Assembly: GCA_963170055.1 (NCBI GenBank)
Contig: CAUJGJ010000428.1
Location: 20,001 to 84,000 of the forward strand
Length of the DNA stretch: 64,000 nt
Reading direction: 5' to 3'
Origin: Halisarca cf. caerulea
Lineage: Eukaryota > Porifera > Demospongiae > Chondrillida > Halisarcidae
Positions 46,920-60,556 of this stretch are shown here, in pieces. The notes beneath the pieces were generated by a model. The model saw only the letters and a program-made list of their open reading frames with translations, had not been told where the DNA came from and made no database searches. Both the position numbers and the translations under genes were made by a program. Each line of letters begins with the position of its first letter. The stretch's first letter is position 1.

Positions 46920-47040
46920 AATCCCCCACAGTGAAAAGTTAGATATGGATCCTAGGAACCTTTCTAGGTAAAAATCATAGCACTTTACCGGCGTTTAGAA
47001 CTCCGCCTTTTTTGACTAAAGCCGAATTTTCTATGGTTTG
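46920..47040. mobile_element. Degenerate relative of the ccacggtgaaaagttag MITE
   Basis: It carries the terminal word cccccacagtgaaaagttag and the internal word gcgtttagaactccgccttt in the same order as the intact element, but the second inverted arm was not found. Confidence 0.5.
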
Positions 47041-47472
47041 GATAATGTTCTTTTTTACCGTTTGAAAAAATGAGTTAGCAACAATCGAACTTCGGAAAAG
47101 TAAATTAGAAATGCTGCTGTAGCATTCAGATTCATTCTATCTATTCGTTTTTATTGTTTACGCTTCATGTAGGGAGAAAATTAGGGTGTGTTTACGACCG
47201 ACTTTTTCGGCGGCCATCTTGTCTCGGGCTCAATGTGCACATAACTTACCTGCGCTAGGGAGTAGGAAAAAGGACTGGTGACATGAGACTACAAGGCTCA
47301 ACATGGAATGATGTGTGATTTAACTTAATGGATGTTAATTACAATGTTACTGTGAATGGCTGACCCAAGACAAGACTGCAAGAAGACCTACAGCATCAAC
47401 TGAAAGCTTTATATAAGAATAGTGAGGTGAACTTTAGTAAGGAAACTGAAAGTATAGATCGATGTTGAAAGG

Positions 47473-48295
47473 ATGGGTCTGTGTACAAAGCGAAAATGCT
47501 ACAAGTGTATCAGATCATGTTGTTTCTTGGTGTGTGGGTCCTTCTTGATACTGATGGTGTTAGTGGCAAGTGATTTGAGAAGAAGAAGCATAAGAATCCA
47601 TCGTAAAGGAACAAATTGTAGTGATGCTGAAAGTTTGGCTTACCTAAGAGAAGTTGTACGTGCAGTTTGGTACAAGTGATGATATTCACCATTATAATTG
47701 TATATACATAAATTGCATTATCCTCATATATATCACTAGCTGTCACTTTTTATTTTGGCTTTTTTAATATTAAAATTGGCTTCCCAATTGATGTGTATTT
47801 AGTCATTTTCCTCAATGGGGTTTGTAGTATCGAAGATGAGATGGTGTGTTTTCTGTAATATATACAATGTAATGTGGAGTATCGAAGGTGATATGCAGTA
47901 CGTGGAACACCTCTAAATCAGACCCCTAAATTTCAGGCACCTCTCTAACATGGACACATGCCACCTAAACCCAATAGTTGACTACACTTTTCCAAAGTCA
48001 ATCTTCAACCGCCGAAATGCTTGTGGACACCTTCAAAATCAGGACAGGTCTTTGTGGTCTCAAGGTGTTCGAAACAGAGGGGTTCTGTTCTATACAGTCA
48101 TACCTCACTTATCCGCACACATCCGTTCTGAATGAAATTGCGGATAAAGTGAGGGAATTGGATAAATGAGGGAGTAGTGGTACAGTGTACAGTAGGACTA
48201 TTGCAGAGTTGTTCCAGTAAAAACTATTGCGGAAGGTGAGGAAAACTGAATATCTGAGGAGCGGATAAGTGCATGAGGTCTCACTGTATATATTT

Positions 48296-48371
<76 letters not shown>

Positions 48372-51300
48372 ATATATTACTGTATAATCATAGACACTAA
48401 ATACTATACGTAGTGTCTATGGTATAATATCCTGTCTATATATAGCCCTATGTATGTCTATCCCTATGTCGATTCAGCCCTGTGCAACAAACAAGATCAT
48501 ATACCTTGTTCCAATGTTTTATGACCCATTTTAAACAATTTTTATACTTTTGTACTATATATTGTTCTTATATTATTATAATTATGTCTTCTGTTTTCAT
48601 GCATGGTATCCCAACTGGGTAATGTATACTTTGGCTACATATTCCCATGGGAATGGATGTCATCCATGTCAACAGACTAGCAAATTAAGCAATAATACCT
48701 CACAATTAAGAGAAATCAGTTATGAAAAAAGTATGGTACATGCACCCATGCAATGACTTGGACATAAGCAGTACAGTCAGTCAGGCCTTTGACAACCAGC
48801 ACCCTTGATATATCCAGCCAATTATGATTTATGTAAAATAGATTGATGTGCACAGTACATGCATATATAAACCGGCCTTTGGTTTCCAGTTCCAGCATCA
48901 TCAGCTTATGCACATTGGTATGTGTGAGTGCAATTTTTTGACTAATTAATCCAGCACCTCTAGAATCAAGGCACTAGAACCATAGCTCGAGTTAGTTTGA
49001 CTTAACTTTAGAATGCATGTGTGGTAATTCATACCACTCTGTATAACCATCATGCATGTATTGTATGTTATTATTATGTGTTCCAATTATATTATATAAT
49101 ACTGTATACTGCTTTAATAATTTGCCTATCTCAGTGTTGAATTTTAATGAATCTTTGTTCATCCAGCACCCTCTACAGCCATCCAGCATATGTTAATGGA
49201 ACCAATGCAGCCGGATTAAAGTCATTGCTGTAATAAATACCAGGGGCATAGCTAGCACAGGGCTCAGCGGGCTTGAGCCCCCTTTGAAGTTTCTTCCCCA
49301 AAAAAATCTTGAGAACTCCCTTTCTTCTCAACTCCACAAACTGCTGGCCTGGATTGGGCCCACTGTCTGTTAGTTCATGAATAATATTATATATTTCTAG
49401 ATTTGTTATACAACTAATTCAAAACTAAAAACGATCTGAAATACAAAGAGTAACTTGTTAGTTCTGAAGAAACTGCTACGAAAGTACGCAGACATGTTTG
49501 AGCGCTTGAAGGTCAGGTGGGCATGGTTATACTGCAGACTAACTTTCAATTTTACATTGAACCCCCCCCCTTCTTAAAATCCTCGCTATACGCCCCTGAA
49601 TACAGATCGGGGGAAGGAATACTCAACCTCGGCTTTGCCTCCCTCTGTATCTATTACAGCTAATGTCCTCGTCCTTGGGTGATAACTGCATACCCATATG
49701 CACTTCCTGCCCATGATTTATTTAATATGACAACAGGTACTTCGTACCATTCCATGCAAATAATAGTGCGATCTGTTAACTGGTCAGTAAATAAATAAAT
49801 AAATAAATAAATAATATATATATATTTCTATCCCAGTTTGTGAAAGATCCAAGGAAAAACTGGGCATATATGGTAGTTATCCCCAGGGTGATAACTACCA
49901 GGTATTAATCAATAGTCAATTTGGTGTTAATGAAATCAATTATTGTCAATCAAGTCTACTAATTGAAAATCATTTTGCATGGGATAGAAGTTTGTTGTAT
50001 CCCAGTTCCCTTGCATGATATCCAGGTCATCGCCCGTGGCCTCGGCTTCGCTTCGCCTCGGTCTTGGGTGACATGCCATTGGTAAATACTATGCATGCTT
50101 ATTATGTAAAAATGACATTTACTATTGATGTCCAGAAATGATGTAATGGAACATCCTTGCAAGAGATAGTGATGACGTTATATGATTTGATCATTTGCAT
50201 GTATGTCATTTCCTGTAGTGCTCCAATTATTCAAAAGGGTTGGTCCCAGGTTCATTCTGCAAAAGCATGTGTTCTGAAATGGTTCAATACAGCAAGTGTT
50301 TGGGACATGGAGTGTCACCACATGTTCTTCTGGTGAAGTACAAAGGCAAGGACGTAGTACTGAAAGTCAAAAGAGCGTATAGAAATCATATTATTGAGTT
50401 TAAAATGCGTGAGGTAGAATACCTTCAGGATAAACATGGCTCTCTCCTTAACTTTGAGCACTTTGCTACCATGATCAATAGCACCATCAAAGAGGTTATG
50501 TTTGGATGGGGAAGAACATATGCAAGCAAGGATGTCATTGATGAATTCTTACTGGAATGTGATGCCAACTCTGATGCTCTGATATCTTATCACGAAGCTG
50601 CTTCCTGCATGAGGATATTGGTTTCAAAAGAATATGTTTTCTATGTACTACTGAGGGGCTTTCCAGGGATGCCTGAAGTATATGGAACTTGTGGGAGCAT
50701 TTTTGCTGTACAAAGCACTTTGGCAGATGACTTACAGGACCATGTTGCCTTGGATCCTAGAACATGGAAGAAAAGGGCTATGATTGCCATCTCAATGATT
50801 GACATGGTGGAAGCATTTGAGCACACACCTTATGGCACTGTCTACCTCTGTGATGTGTGGGAGGGCAATTTTGGAGTTGACAGTTCCCTCAAAGTCTACG
50901 CTATTGACATGGATTTGTCCTTCTTTGAGGGACAACTTCTTTCATTGTTAGAAAGGAAAACAAAGTGCACTTCTAATGATACCTGTCACAGTGACCATTT
51001 CTCTTGTTGGTCCAAGTGCAATCTTTCAACAAACTTGTGTGAACCAAAACTCTACTCAAGTAACCTCCAAGTAAGTACATACGTGGTGTTGTTTGCTGAT
51101 TTGTCCACACATACAGCACTATAAACCTGTCACATGAACATTGTTACAATGTTGTTGGAATGTAAAATCATCGCAGTGGCATTGGTTCTGTATGTATAAC
51201 CAAAGTTCAATAGTCTGTATCCTGAGGATTACTATCGCGTCTCATCTTCTTCTGAGTTTGCAGGTTATATGCAATAAAATTTTCCTACCAGATGTCAGTA

Positions 51301-51482
51301 AAGATGGAAGATTCCTGATCAACCCTCCAGAGAGAATAGCAGACCGTTTGGATGAGCTGTTGGAGACATGTGGGCATCCTCAGCACCTCATTCGCTACTT
51401 CAATGATACACTAGTGCGTTCTCCACCCAACATCTTGAACAGCCTGAGAAGCTTACTACGGGAATCCATTAAAAACATATGA
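47473..51482 (+). CDS. DIPK1/FAM69-like secretory-pathway protein kinase (3 exons)
   Basis: Exons: 47473-47655, 50219-51070, 51264-51482; all phases are 0, giving 417 aa (human FAM69A about 428). Exon 1 encodes a short Cys/basic cytosolic end and a membrane anchor (about residues 16-33), a type II topology as in DIPK1 proteins. Exon 2 starts CSNYSKGLVPGSFCKSMC, matching the family's luminal Cys motif. Then come VVLKVK (Lys110 region), an EF-hand-like DANSDALISYHEA (about 176-188), EVYGTCGSIFAV, LCDVWEGNFGV (putative catalytic Asp273), AIDMDLSFF (DFG-equivalent, about 291-293) and a Cys-rich CTSNDTC...CWSKC...LC. Exon 3 is the C-terminal helical part. Members reside in the ER/Golgi and their substrates are poorly known. 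The link of exon 1 across a 2.56 kb intron rests on phase and topology. Confidence 0.82.
48093..48288. mobile_element. Pogo/Tigger-like MITE, third copy
   Basis: TACAGTCATACCTCACTTAT at the left and gtgcatgaggtctcactgta at the right are flanked by TA. This is the best-preserved member of the family also at 5700 and 15979. It lies in intron 1 of the DIPK1-like gene. Confidence 0.75.
48297..48360. repeat. (TA)n microsatellite
   Basis: A pure TA tract starting a few bases beyond the MITE. Confidence 0.95.
49241..49598. mobile_element. Short hAT-type MITE
   Basis: The left end CAGGGGCATAGCTAGC and right end gctatacgcccctg are inverted repeats of the CAGGGGCGTAT-AGC class common in hAT elements. 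Short aatac words occur on both sides but no clean 8 bp duplication does. It lies in intron 1 of the DIPK1-like gene. Confidence 0.65.
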
Positions 51483-52840
51483 CTGTGTTGTACTCAAATG
51501 AAAATCTATGTACATATAGTGCATGTGGCTTATAAGCTTAATTTTATACTTGTGTATTTATTATCTGTGAAGGATATACCTTTTTACTGACAGGAATATT
51601 ATGGTTTTTACGTACCGCAATATTTCTCCAGAATTATGACATGCATCGATCTGCACTTGCAATATGCATACATGCATGCGTAATTATTAATTTGTAATGC
51701 AGCTGCAAAGTCGAAGAACATTGGTGTGGGGTTGAGTAGATTAATGTTAAAATCAAACGAATTTCACTTATCAGGGCTGGAGTAAGCTCTGTCTGACCAG
51801 TACGGCCATCAACATACTATAGCTGAGAATTAAGATGACTCTAGTAGTATCGCTCACCCTTCAGTATACGTATTATGTGTACATGCAACATCCAGGCCCA
51901 GATATCACTGCACATTGCTTTGCCCTACCTTGCTCCATTGCATGCATGAAAGTAGTACGTACCTCTGATAGTGAAAGTGAGATACCAGGTCCTATATATT
52001 TAATTTGCCTTAATTCCCTTAGTTTGGGGTACGCACATCCAATTAAATTTTACTGTATTTATATTATTAGTGTATATCACGTACATATGCATGTGCAGAT
52101 CCACAGGTGCATGTGAGAAGCTGTGCAATGTCATCATGGTGACTCAGGACAACAGCTGCTAGGATTTATAGAACCGTTTCAGTTTGTTGCTAGTACTGAA
52201 TGAAATAGTCTATAAAGCTACTGATACAATAAATAAACGGAAGTTTTTGAATTGATCAAGCTAGGCTTTAAACTTTTACTGTCCTCAATAGTCCTCAATA
52301 ACTATATTTTTATAAGGCTTTTTTACTTTTAAGGTAAGTTTGTGGCAAAAAGTGGTATATGGTCATGGCTATAGTAATAATATTCAGCTAGCTATATATT
52401 TGAACACATTAACATGTGTTCATGTGAGCACACAATAACATATAACACAGACATGCATATATGCATGACAAAACCTAATGTCACTAATTATCCAAATACA
52501 GAGCTAGACAGCATGAGTGTGACAACTGCCAAGCCTGTACACTGTACGTACATTATTACCAAGTATACGGAAAACATCATACGCATGCACCAAAGAGCAA
52601 TGTTGACAACCACATCAGTGAGTACGTGACCACAGATCGATTCACAATAACAAGAATCAATATAAAAACCACGAGCAGTTGCATACAAAATTCTTTAATA
52701 AAAGATTGGCAGAATAATCAAAAAAAAGTATAATCAAAATTATCTCAGACAATGGAAAAAGCAATGGTATCACTAAAATATGCAAAATCTACACACACAC
52801 AATAGGTCAATTATTTGTAGTATATAATACTGCTTGGTTG
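51483..52840. other. Intergenic region between DIPK1-like and lipase genes
   Basis: The two genes converge here. The stretch is AT-rich, without a recognisable gene, transposon end or tandem repeat. Confidence 0.45.
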
Positions 52841-55800
52841 CTAGTACTGTTTCTTCACTGGTATGTTCAACTCCTTCTTCATAATAGCAGTGACAATTTC
52901 AATAGCTTTGCTGACATTGGGATGACCGGCAAAGGACAGGAAGCCATGGCACAAACCTGGCATTATGTCCAAGGAGACTGGGTGGCCGTAGGATTGGAGC
53001 TTTCTGGCCATTGCTACTGAATCATCCAACAATGGGTCAAGCTCACACGCCTACAACATAAAATACCAAAAACACATGTACTCTCTGATCTAACCAGAAG
53101 ACAGTGCAAACAATACAAATGAGAAAGAGTGGTAAAAGTGGTTAGCTGGATTTCTCAACGGCTTAGAATATGCCATGCCTACATGCAGTATAACATGTCT
53201 ATCTCTTTGATGAACACTTCTATCACTGTGATGAACACTTCTATCACTGTGATGAACACTTCTATCCCTATGATGAACACTTCTATCTCTGTGATGAACA
53301 CTTCTATTTCTGTGATGAACACTTCTATTTCTGTGATGAACACTTCTATTTCTGTGATGAACACTTCTATTTCTGTGATGAACACTTCTATCTCTGTGAT
53401 GAACACTTCTATTTCTGTGATGAACACTTCTATTTCTGTGATGAACACTTCTATCACTGTGATGAACACTTCTATCTCTGTGATGAACACTTCTATCACT
53501 GTGATGAACACTTCTATTTCTGTGATGAACACTTCTATCTCTGTGATGAATACTTCTATCTCTGTGATGAACACTTCGGGAACTGAAAAAATTGTTAGCA
53601 TAATAGAGGTTCCACTATTTTGATGATATTTCACAAGTAAAATAATGTATCTGACCCATAGAAACAGTTTGCTATAGAGAGCTCAGAGGTCACCGCTATT
53701 CAGGGAGTTTGCTAAAGGCATTCCACTGTAAGGGTGCTGTGTTCGTTAATTATACACAAAACTAAAAAAATAACAGTATGTGCTTTACACTTTACCTTCC
53801 GACAAAACTCAAACCCAAACTGTCTTGCAAAGATCTTGAACAGTACAGTAATTTCTAATAGCAGTTTAACAGTACTTATCCTATCATTAAATTCATACGC
53901 ATACTTGAACAAACCAACTCATAGATAGATCTCATGTATCAATTTCAAGTGTATTGCGTAATAGGCTTTACAGCAACTTTAAATTTCACATAACATACGT
54001 ATGTACATACATACGTACGTACGTATGGTGTACAACAATCATGTGTACTCACCACTAAGTGAATAGGTGGGAGACCTTTCCACATCTCAGGAGGAGCCAT
54101 GTACGGAGAGACGAAGGGCTCACTGCAAGTGGGACTGTCTTGGTAGCTCTGCAGCACATCTGCAGCCAGTGCCTCAATCTCGGGAGGATACATGGCCGGT
54201 TTCAACACTCCGTCCTTAGGATCAGTGGTCATCAACACTGGAGCAGCTAAGGGAGTGAATACGAACAACAGTAGAATAATGACAGAACATTTACGGATGC
54301 TGGTAGCATTGTATGTGTCAGCAAGCATGTACATATCTACTTAATGACACACACAATACATGTACGACAAGGCCATCAGAGCTGCTGCTACAAGTAAATT
54401 ACCTGGCTTCTTGCTAGTATCACAGCTATCTTCAACAAAACTAACAGGTTCCAACTCTTCCTCCTCTTCTACAATAGAAATTTCTTCTTCAATTTCAACA
54501 AGTTCGTCTGCTTCCAGGAGCCCAGGTGTTGATGGAGAGCTGTCAACAGGTTTCTCTGGTATTAATGCTATGGGTAAAGACTGGATTGTGTTGGCCCTCG
54601 GAGGGGGTGGCCGAGATGGGAGGGATGGCTTCGATGACAAAGATTGTGTGCGTGTCAGGGTTGGAGAAGCTGATGGTGGCGGAGGACGACTGGGAAGCTC
54701 CTTTGGTTGGCTGGATCCATCCTTTGGACACGACTTATTCACACTGGATCGGGTCTTCATGGCTTTACGTAGACTGATACGAGATGACACTGACTCTGTC
54801 CTCTTGAGTGAACTGTCGTCCTTTTTGAACTCTTTTCCATTTTCATCACAAGATGGCTCTTTCCCCTTGTACTTTTGTATCATAGCCCTTAGCTCCATTC
54901 TCTTCATGTAAGTTGCCTTACCAGGAGTAGAGCCAGTGTAGGCTTGCAAACAGCTCAACAAAATGCCAACAGGCAAAAGGGGATCCATAATACTCAGGCT
55001 ACGAGAAGGAGATATGACCGTCTTACACAGAAGGGCTGGGTAGATGGACACGACAGCATCAGGAACCCTCAGCCCCAGCTCGCGAGCCTAGACAAAATGA
55101 TGGGAAGCATAATATACATACGTACCTGTATGTAGATAAATACAGTACACTGTACTATATTATGTGTGTGCATGTGTGCACATGCATGAGCACACATATG
55201 TACACAAGTAGGTACGTACCTGCACTGTACAGATTTGTAATCTTGTACATACACAAAGTGTACATCATGTAATGCAGTTGGTATTGCACGTACGTATGTA
55301 CATGACAGGATTTACTTGGGAATGAAATCAAAAATTCAGGACATCACCAGCACACTGATAAAGGGTGTCTGACTGCCTACGTATTACACAATACACGGAA
55401 TACACCACATATACATACGTACGTACGTACGTACCTTCAATGCAACTGCTACCACAAGATTTCCACCAGCTGAATCTCCCAAGAGCACGATCCTCTCACC
55501 GGTGGAACCAAGCTGCTCCAGGTTCTTTAGTATCCAGGCATACACATAGGTGCACTCATCGAAGGCCCTTGGAAATGGTGCTTCGGGAGCATGCGAGTAG
55601 TTGATGCTGACTAGTGGTACGTCCAGCTCTTTAGCCAGTGGTCTCAGGTAGCCCTGAACACAGGTAGGGAAGGAGTGAAAGTGGAGCTTGCAGATGGAGT
55701 GTGATGTGCAGTACTTTGATACAGTTTACATCAGAAATTCAACCATTCTAGTTTGGTGTACGTGTGTACATATACTGCACTCCATATGTACTACATACGT

Positions 55801-58800
55801 ACCTGAATTGTAATAAGATGGAACATGCATAGGGCAAGGTTCCACTGTACGGATGCAGATATCCCAACACACTACATCAACGTACAGTGAATTTTGTTAA
55901 TCCGACGAAACAATTTTTGAAAATTGAGGTGGATTACTTCTTTCAATGAATTCATGCACAAAATTGATGGCAGATAAAGCGGTAGCGGATTAACGAGAAT
56001 TCACTGTACGACATGTGTAAGTACAGTATATGTACAGACATACGTACGTATGTACACACGTACAGTATGTATGTTCACTATTGTGCGGTATATGTACACG
56101 TCATCCATAGAAAACTTGAGTAAAATTAATGATAAACCACAAATTATCAAAGCAACACACAACTATCTCATTGGGGATGGGGGAATGGACAGCATGGCAG
56201 AATACGTGCGCCAAACGTGTTACAGTATGCAAGATTGAATGGATTAGACCCCACTCTTCGGGGAGGGTTGAGAAACAAACGACATCATGCTAAACCAGAA
56301 TGACCAGTACTGGTGTAGCAATGCAAACATGGCATGAACAGAAATTAAATGGCATCAACGTTGAATACACACAAGGTAACTACATCAGTAGCATGCAAGA
56401 TGGCACTCACTGCTTACCCACTCACCTCACAGGATTTGACAGATTGGGACACAAATCCTCCTCCGTGCAAGTGGACTACTAGCCCTGGGCTTGGAGGACA
56501 CACAGTAACTCGGCGATTTGCAAAGGTACCTGAAATTTTCTGACAGTAACAGAAAATGTATGTACATACGTACATTGCAAAGTACACATCATGTAATTAC
56601 TTAAGTTGCAGCCAGTATTGAAGGATGTCAGAGTAACATATGTACACTGTGAACAAGCATTCTCCAAAGTTAGGCTTCAAACAGCAATGCCATGCAAAAG
56701 AAATACACATGTAGTTTAGAGGACAGCAGGTTTTGAAGAGGGTATTCCTTAGACTACGCGACAGCCAAATTTAAAATACAGTGGAAAAGAGTATCTATGG
56801 TGGAACCCTCTTAACACGCAACTCAAAGGACTGAAGAAGAATGTTCATTTTATCAGTCAAAGGCTGCAAGTATGTACGTATGTAAGTTACTACACGAAAA
56901 CTCGGACACTACAAGATCCAACACTCCCACAAAGGGCTCACAACAACACACTTGTGGTGTAAAATCACAGGCAAACCAGTACAGTGAACACTTTGCATAG
57001 CCAACACAAAACAATTTGTATTATGTACATACTAACCTGCCCCTCACGTCTGTGGCAGGAGTACAGCTTGACGGGAATGGGGCAGTATCCAATATCTGAA
57101 AACGGAGGATGGAGTGTAACACTGCCTTCAACACCTTCCACGGTCAAGTCTTTTGCCGGAATAGAGAAGTCTACAGCAGTTTCCATAGTAGGGCACACCC
57201 ACTTGACAAATTTCTACAATTTCAAAAGAAATGACAGATACACACATACGTAGGCCCAATGGAAGGACAGCAATACAGAAACAATACCAGCACAGAAATG
57301 CACACAATGAGAACAGCAAACATACCCGAAGTGCATCCAATTCAAAAGTGGCCCAAAAAGCCTTGGTAAACTCAATGCTTGAATGTTGGGTTAACTCAGC
57401 AACCTTCTCTCCTCTTCCGGTGGAATTGCGAATGTAACGAGTTCCTTTTACAATGCTTTCGAACATCTGAACAGGACAAGGTACACAATGACTGTGTGAT
57501 CATTTGTACAAAGGCACTTGCAGTGTACGTATGTGACGTGACAGAACAACGCACCTCCTTCACTGGATCACTCCTGTCACCACCAAACCACTTCTCATAT
57601 GTAGCCATCGAGATGACAATACCTTGCAGCACATTCTTCAGTAGTGATGAGTACTTTAAATAGAAGAAACATTAAATTTGTTACGGTACACAATTCGCTA
57701 TGGCAACAGGGATATACCATCACTGTTGATACACGTACTTACGTACGTACATTCACACTGTACTGAGATTTAATAAAGAGGTATCTCTTTGTAGTGGAAA
57801 ACTTACTACACAATTGGTAGGGGAAAGTGAGCCACTACTGGGAGGACTATACAGTTGCACCTGGTTTATCTGAAAACCTCCTTCATCTGACACACTGTTG
57901 TAAATAGCCATCACTACACTCTACAATTTACCCTGATTTATCCAACACCTGGTTTATCCGACGCATTTTATGCGGAACAGATATGGTTGGATAAACGAGG
58001 GCCCACTGTACCGTGATATTTTCATAATGAAAATTTCAAAGTACATACGTACGTATAACTTCAGTATACAATCAAAGTGTGTTTCAGACAATATATACTG
58101 TAGATCTGTTTGGTGGTGCCACACTGACATTCCCTTAAAATGCACACACAAACGTTCATACGTACAGGCATGTACATATGAACGTACATACGTACGTACA
58201 CATTTACTATTCACTGCTGACTAAACACTCTAAAAGTGGGAAACCACTCCTAGAATAGAGAAGGGGATCTGTTTGCTGGATTTGTCTCCAGGTGTTTCTG
58301 GGTGACAGTACGTACATACGTACATATGTATGTATGCTGACCAAGAATAAAAGATTCCATTTCGATACGGATGAAGATGGTTTTGAAGAGCGTAGTCGAG
58401 GGTATGTTTTAACTTTCAGACTGTACTTTTGGAGAAAAAGTCTCTGGCCATTGGTTATCTTCTACAAAAGCCTGTGCAAAGTACACTAGTTTTTGTAAAG
58501 CTCTCAGTTTGGACCATATTGGTATTGGTAACCATGGTATGAATAATAATAATTTAATGCTGAGCATTAAATGCTCAGCATTTTACAGCAAAATCTTGCA
58601 CACATGTGCTACATACGTAGATTTGCACAAATAGAATATAAGTGTTTTGTAAGTATCCTTAGTACCATTGCATTGTAAGTTGAGTATCCTCATGTATGTA
58701 CGTACATTGACATGAGGCTTCAAGACTATTATTGCTGTCACAAAAACAGCTATTGTGATATTATTTAAACAAAACAGTATTGTCATATCAGAAAGACTAT

Positions 58801-60015
58801 CACGATAATGATATTTCATAATAATGCACTGCCTAATCTGATACCTGAGCCAGCATACACCTACTAACTTGGAATCCAAGGCAAGGTCCATAGTAGGGCT
58901 CTCTGTCCACATCCTCCAGCAGCACCATTCTGAAGGCAGCCTGAGACACTTCTCCTTCGATGAACAAGTGCCGCTTGTCAGAGATCCTCAAATCAGACTA
59001 ATGGATACAATCAGGAAAAAAAGACGGAGTGTCATATGTACGTACATACACAAGCACTTAGTTGAAGACACATTCATGTACATGCATACATATGTACACA
59101 AACTCCACAAAACAGTAGGCGGACAACCTTTTAAGTAATGGAATACACATAGCAATGCTAATGTTGCAGAAATAAAAAATGGCTTCAGATAGCTGCGACT
59201 ATTCCATCCAATGAAGTAAAGTACATACTAAACAAAGTGCTGTCAGAACTCGCTTAGGAGAGGCAGACAACACTGACACTCATTTGCAGTAGTCACAGCT
59301 GGCAGCAGAAGACTAAGGTGCAGTTCCAGAAGTAAACAAATACGCAGGTCATAATGTAGTATCACATTCATACGTATATACGTGTGTAAGTGGACTCTGC
59401 TATTATAGCCCACAGTACTACAAGTACAAGTGTTCTGAAGAGTCATGTGAAGATCAATTAAGTTTTCAATCCTATACTATACAACAACGGCTACGAATAG
59501 ACTCTGTTCCAAATTACCCCCCCCCCCCCCCCCTTTACCTTACATGCACAACTAACTTTGATCAGGCATACTGCCATGTCCAAAACAAGAGTCATGCCAT
59601 TGAAGGCCATAACGTGAGGGTGTATTGTCTTGTAGTGGCCAAAAACTGAATTAAGCATTCCTTCGCGCTCTTTTGAACAAGCTCTAAGGTGCTTGACTAG
59701 ACGCTCAGAGCAGCTCTTAAAGACCTTTAGAATACTCCTGTACCCATTCCCTTTCACCCTTTTCCCATTGGCGTACACAAAATCATAATGAAGGGCTTGA
59801 GCGGATATGAATTCTTGGTTCTTTTTGGCTAGGGGTATAAGTTCGCTGAGTTTAACATAAAGATCGTATATGCTGTTGAAAGCTTCTTTCGTCTTTCTTT
59901 GAGACCCGTAGAACTTCACAGCGACGTCTGTGTGCAAAGATAAGTCCCTAAAGAGCTTCTGATAACTGTACACCTCCGTTAGCTTCGCCGTAGCGGAATC
60001 CTCGGCGGTCGCCAT
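52841..60015 (-). CDS. LIPE: Hormone-sensitive lipase (10 exons)
   Basis: A cytosolic neutral lipase acting on diacylglycerol, cholesteryl and retinyl esters at lipid droplets. Minus-strand exons: 59539-60015, 58869-58997, 57555-57653, 57326-57466, 57037-57213, 56426-56539, 55435-55653, 54403-55087, 54053-54246, 52841-53050; phases agree, giving 814 aa (human short form 775). The N-terminal HSL domain is seen in [22 protein letters not shown] and [14 protein letters not shown]. The hydrolase fold has the oxyanion motif HLHGGGF (about 364-370), [24 protein letters not shown] (Ser440), DPLLDD (Asp750) and CHGFL (His780). Between DPLLPVG and [12 protein letters not shown] lies a regulatory module with Ser-rich basic patches, two PSRPPPP motifs and an acidic run. 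The exon 1 donor has a close alternative. The last intron holds a 21 bp minisatellite. Confidence 0.95.
53200..53578. repeat. 21 bp minisatellite, about 18 copies
   Basis: Units gatgaacacttctatttctg, with t/c/a variation, lie in the last intron of the lipase gene. The unit is a multiple of three without stops in several frames, so long heptapeptide-repeat ORFs appear on both strands. These are artefacts. Confidence 0.95.
55883..56008. mobile_element. Short pogo-like MITE (GTTAATCCG family)
   Basis: TACAGTGAATTTTGTTAATC at the left and gcggattaacgagaattcac with tgta at the right are inverted ends of a 126 bp element in a lipase intron. Confidence 0.65.
57850..58010. mobile_element. Pogo-like MITE (TTTATCC family)
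   Basis: TACAGTTGCACCTGGTTTAT at the left and ggataaacgagggcccactg with ta at the right enclose about 160 bp, with internal cctggtttatccgac. It lies in lipase intron 2. Confidence 0.6.
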
Positions 60016-60556
60016 GTTCTTGCTTATGACTTATGCTATTTTTGGATCCGATGATGTAATGAAATACATGCTGTATAATATTTTTGTGCTGGTAAAGCAA
60101 CCCTCATATTATGGAAGAGGGAGTGATTTGAGGGCATATATAGAACTGAGGAAGAGGAATATATTATAAACCCATGGAGGAGGAAGATTTCCCCTGTACA
60201 TGTGTGTGGCAGGACCTTTCATAGGAAAGATGACAGGACAAGACACTGCCCTTTCTGTACAGCCTGGTAAGCTAAACTCTTCATGAAGAGTCTTACCAAA
60301 GCCCAGGATCCCGGGTTCAAGGGCTCTGCTATCATTATCAATTGGACGGCATCAAAAAATTCAAAGGTGTGCTCTTGAATGCCTTGATGTACCAAGCAAT
60401 GAGCAAATAGTTCCTAAATCTCAATGAATATCTTCACGCAATACAAAAGACTCTTAGTCTTACTAGAAACTTGAAACATTCTATACATAAAAAATAAACA
60501 TGCAGGCACAAATCAAACACAAGAACTAATCATATCAAACAGCATTCAGCAAGGCA
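60016..60556. other. Region between lipase start and USP end
   Basis: The lipase promoter and 5' UTR must lie at its left part and the USP 3' UTR at its right part, since both genes are on the minus strand. No motif or ORF was recognised. Confidence 0.4.

Noticed and set aside
53129..53634. 164 aa heptad-repeat ORF and its antisense partner
   Set aside because: Both arise from the 21 bp minisatellite inside the last lipase intron. There is no start context, domain or splice support.
54360..54911. 183 aa plus-strand ORF
   Set aside because: Antisense shadow of lipase exon 8.
60230..60340. Possible tRNA-like segment (gggttcaagg)
   Set aside because: The T-loop-like word stands alone. No acceptor stem, D-arm or anticodon arm could be paired around it.
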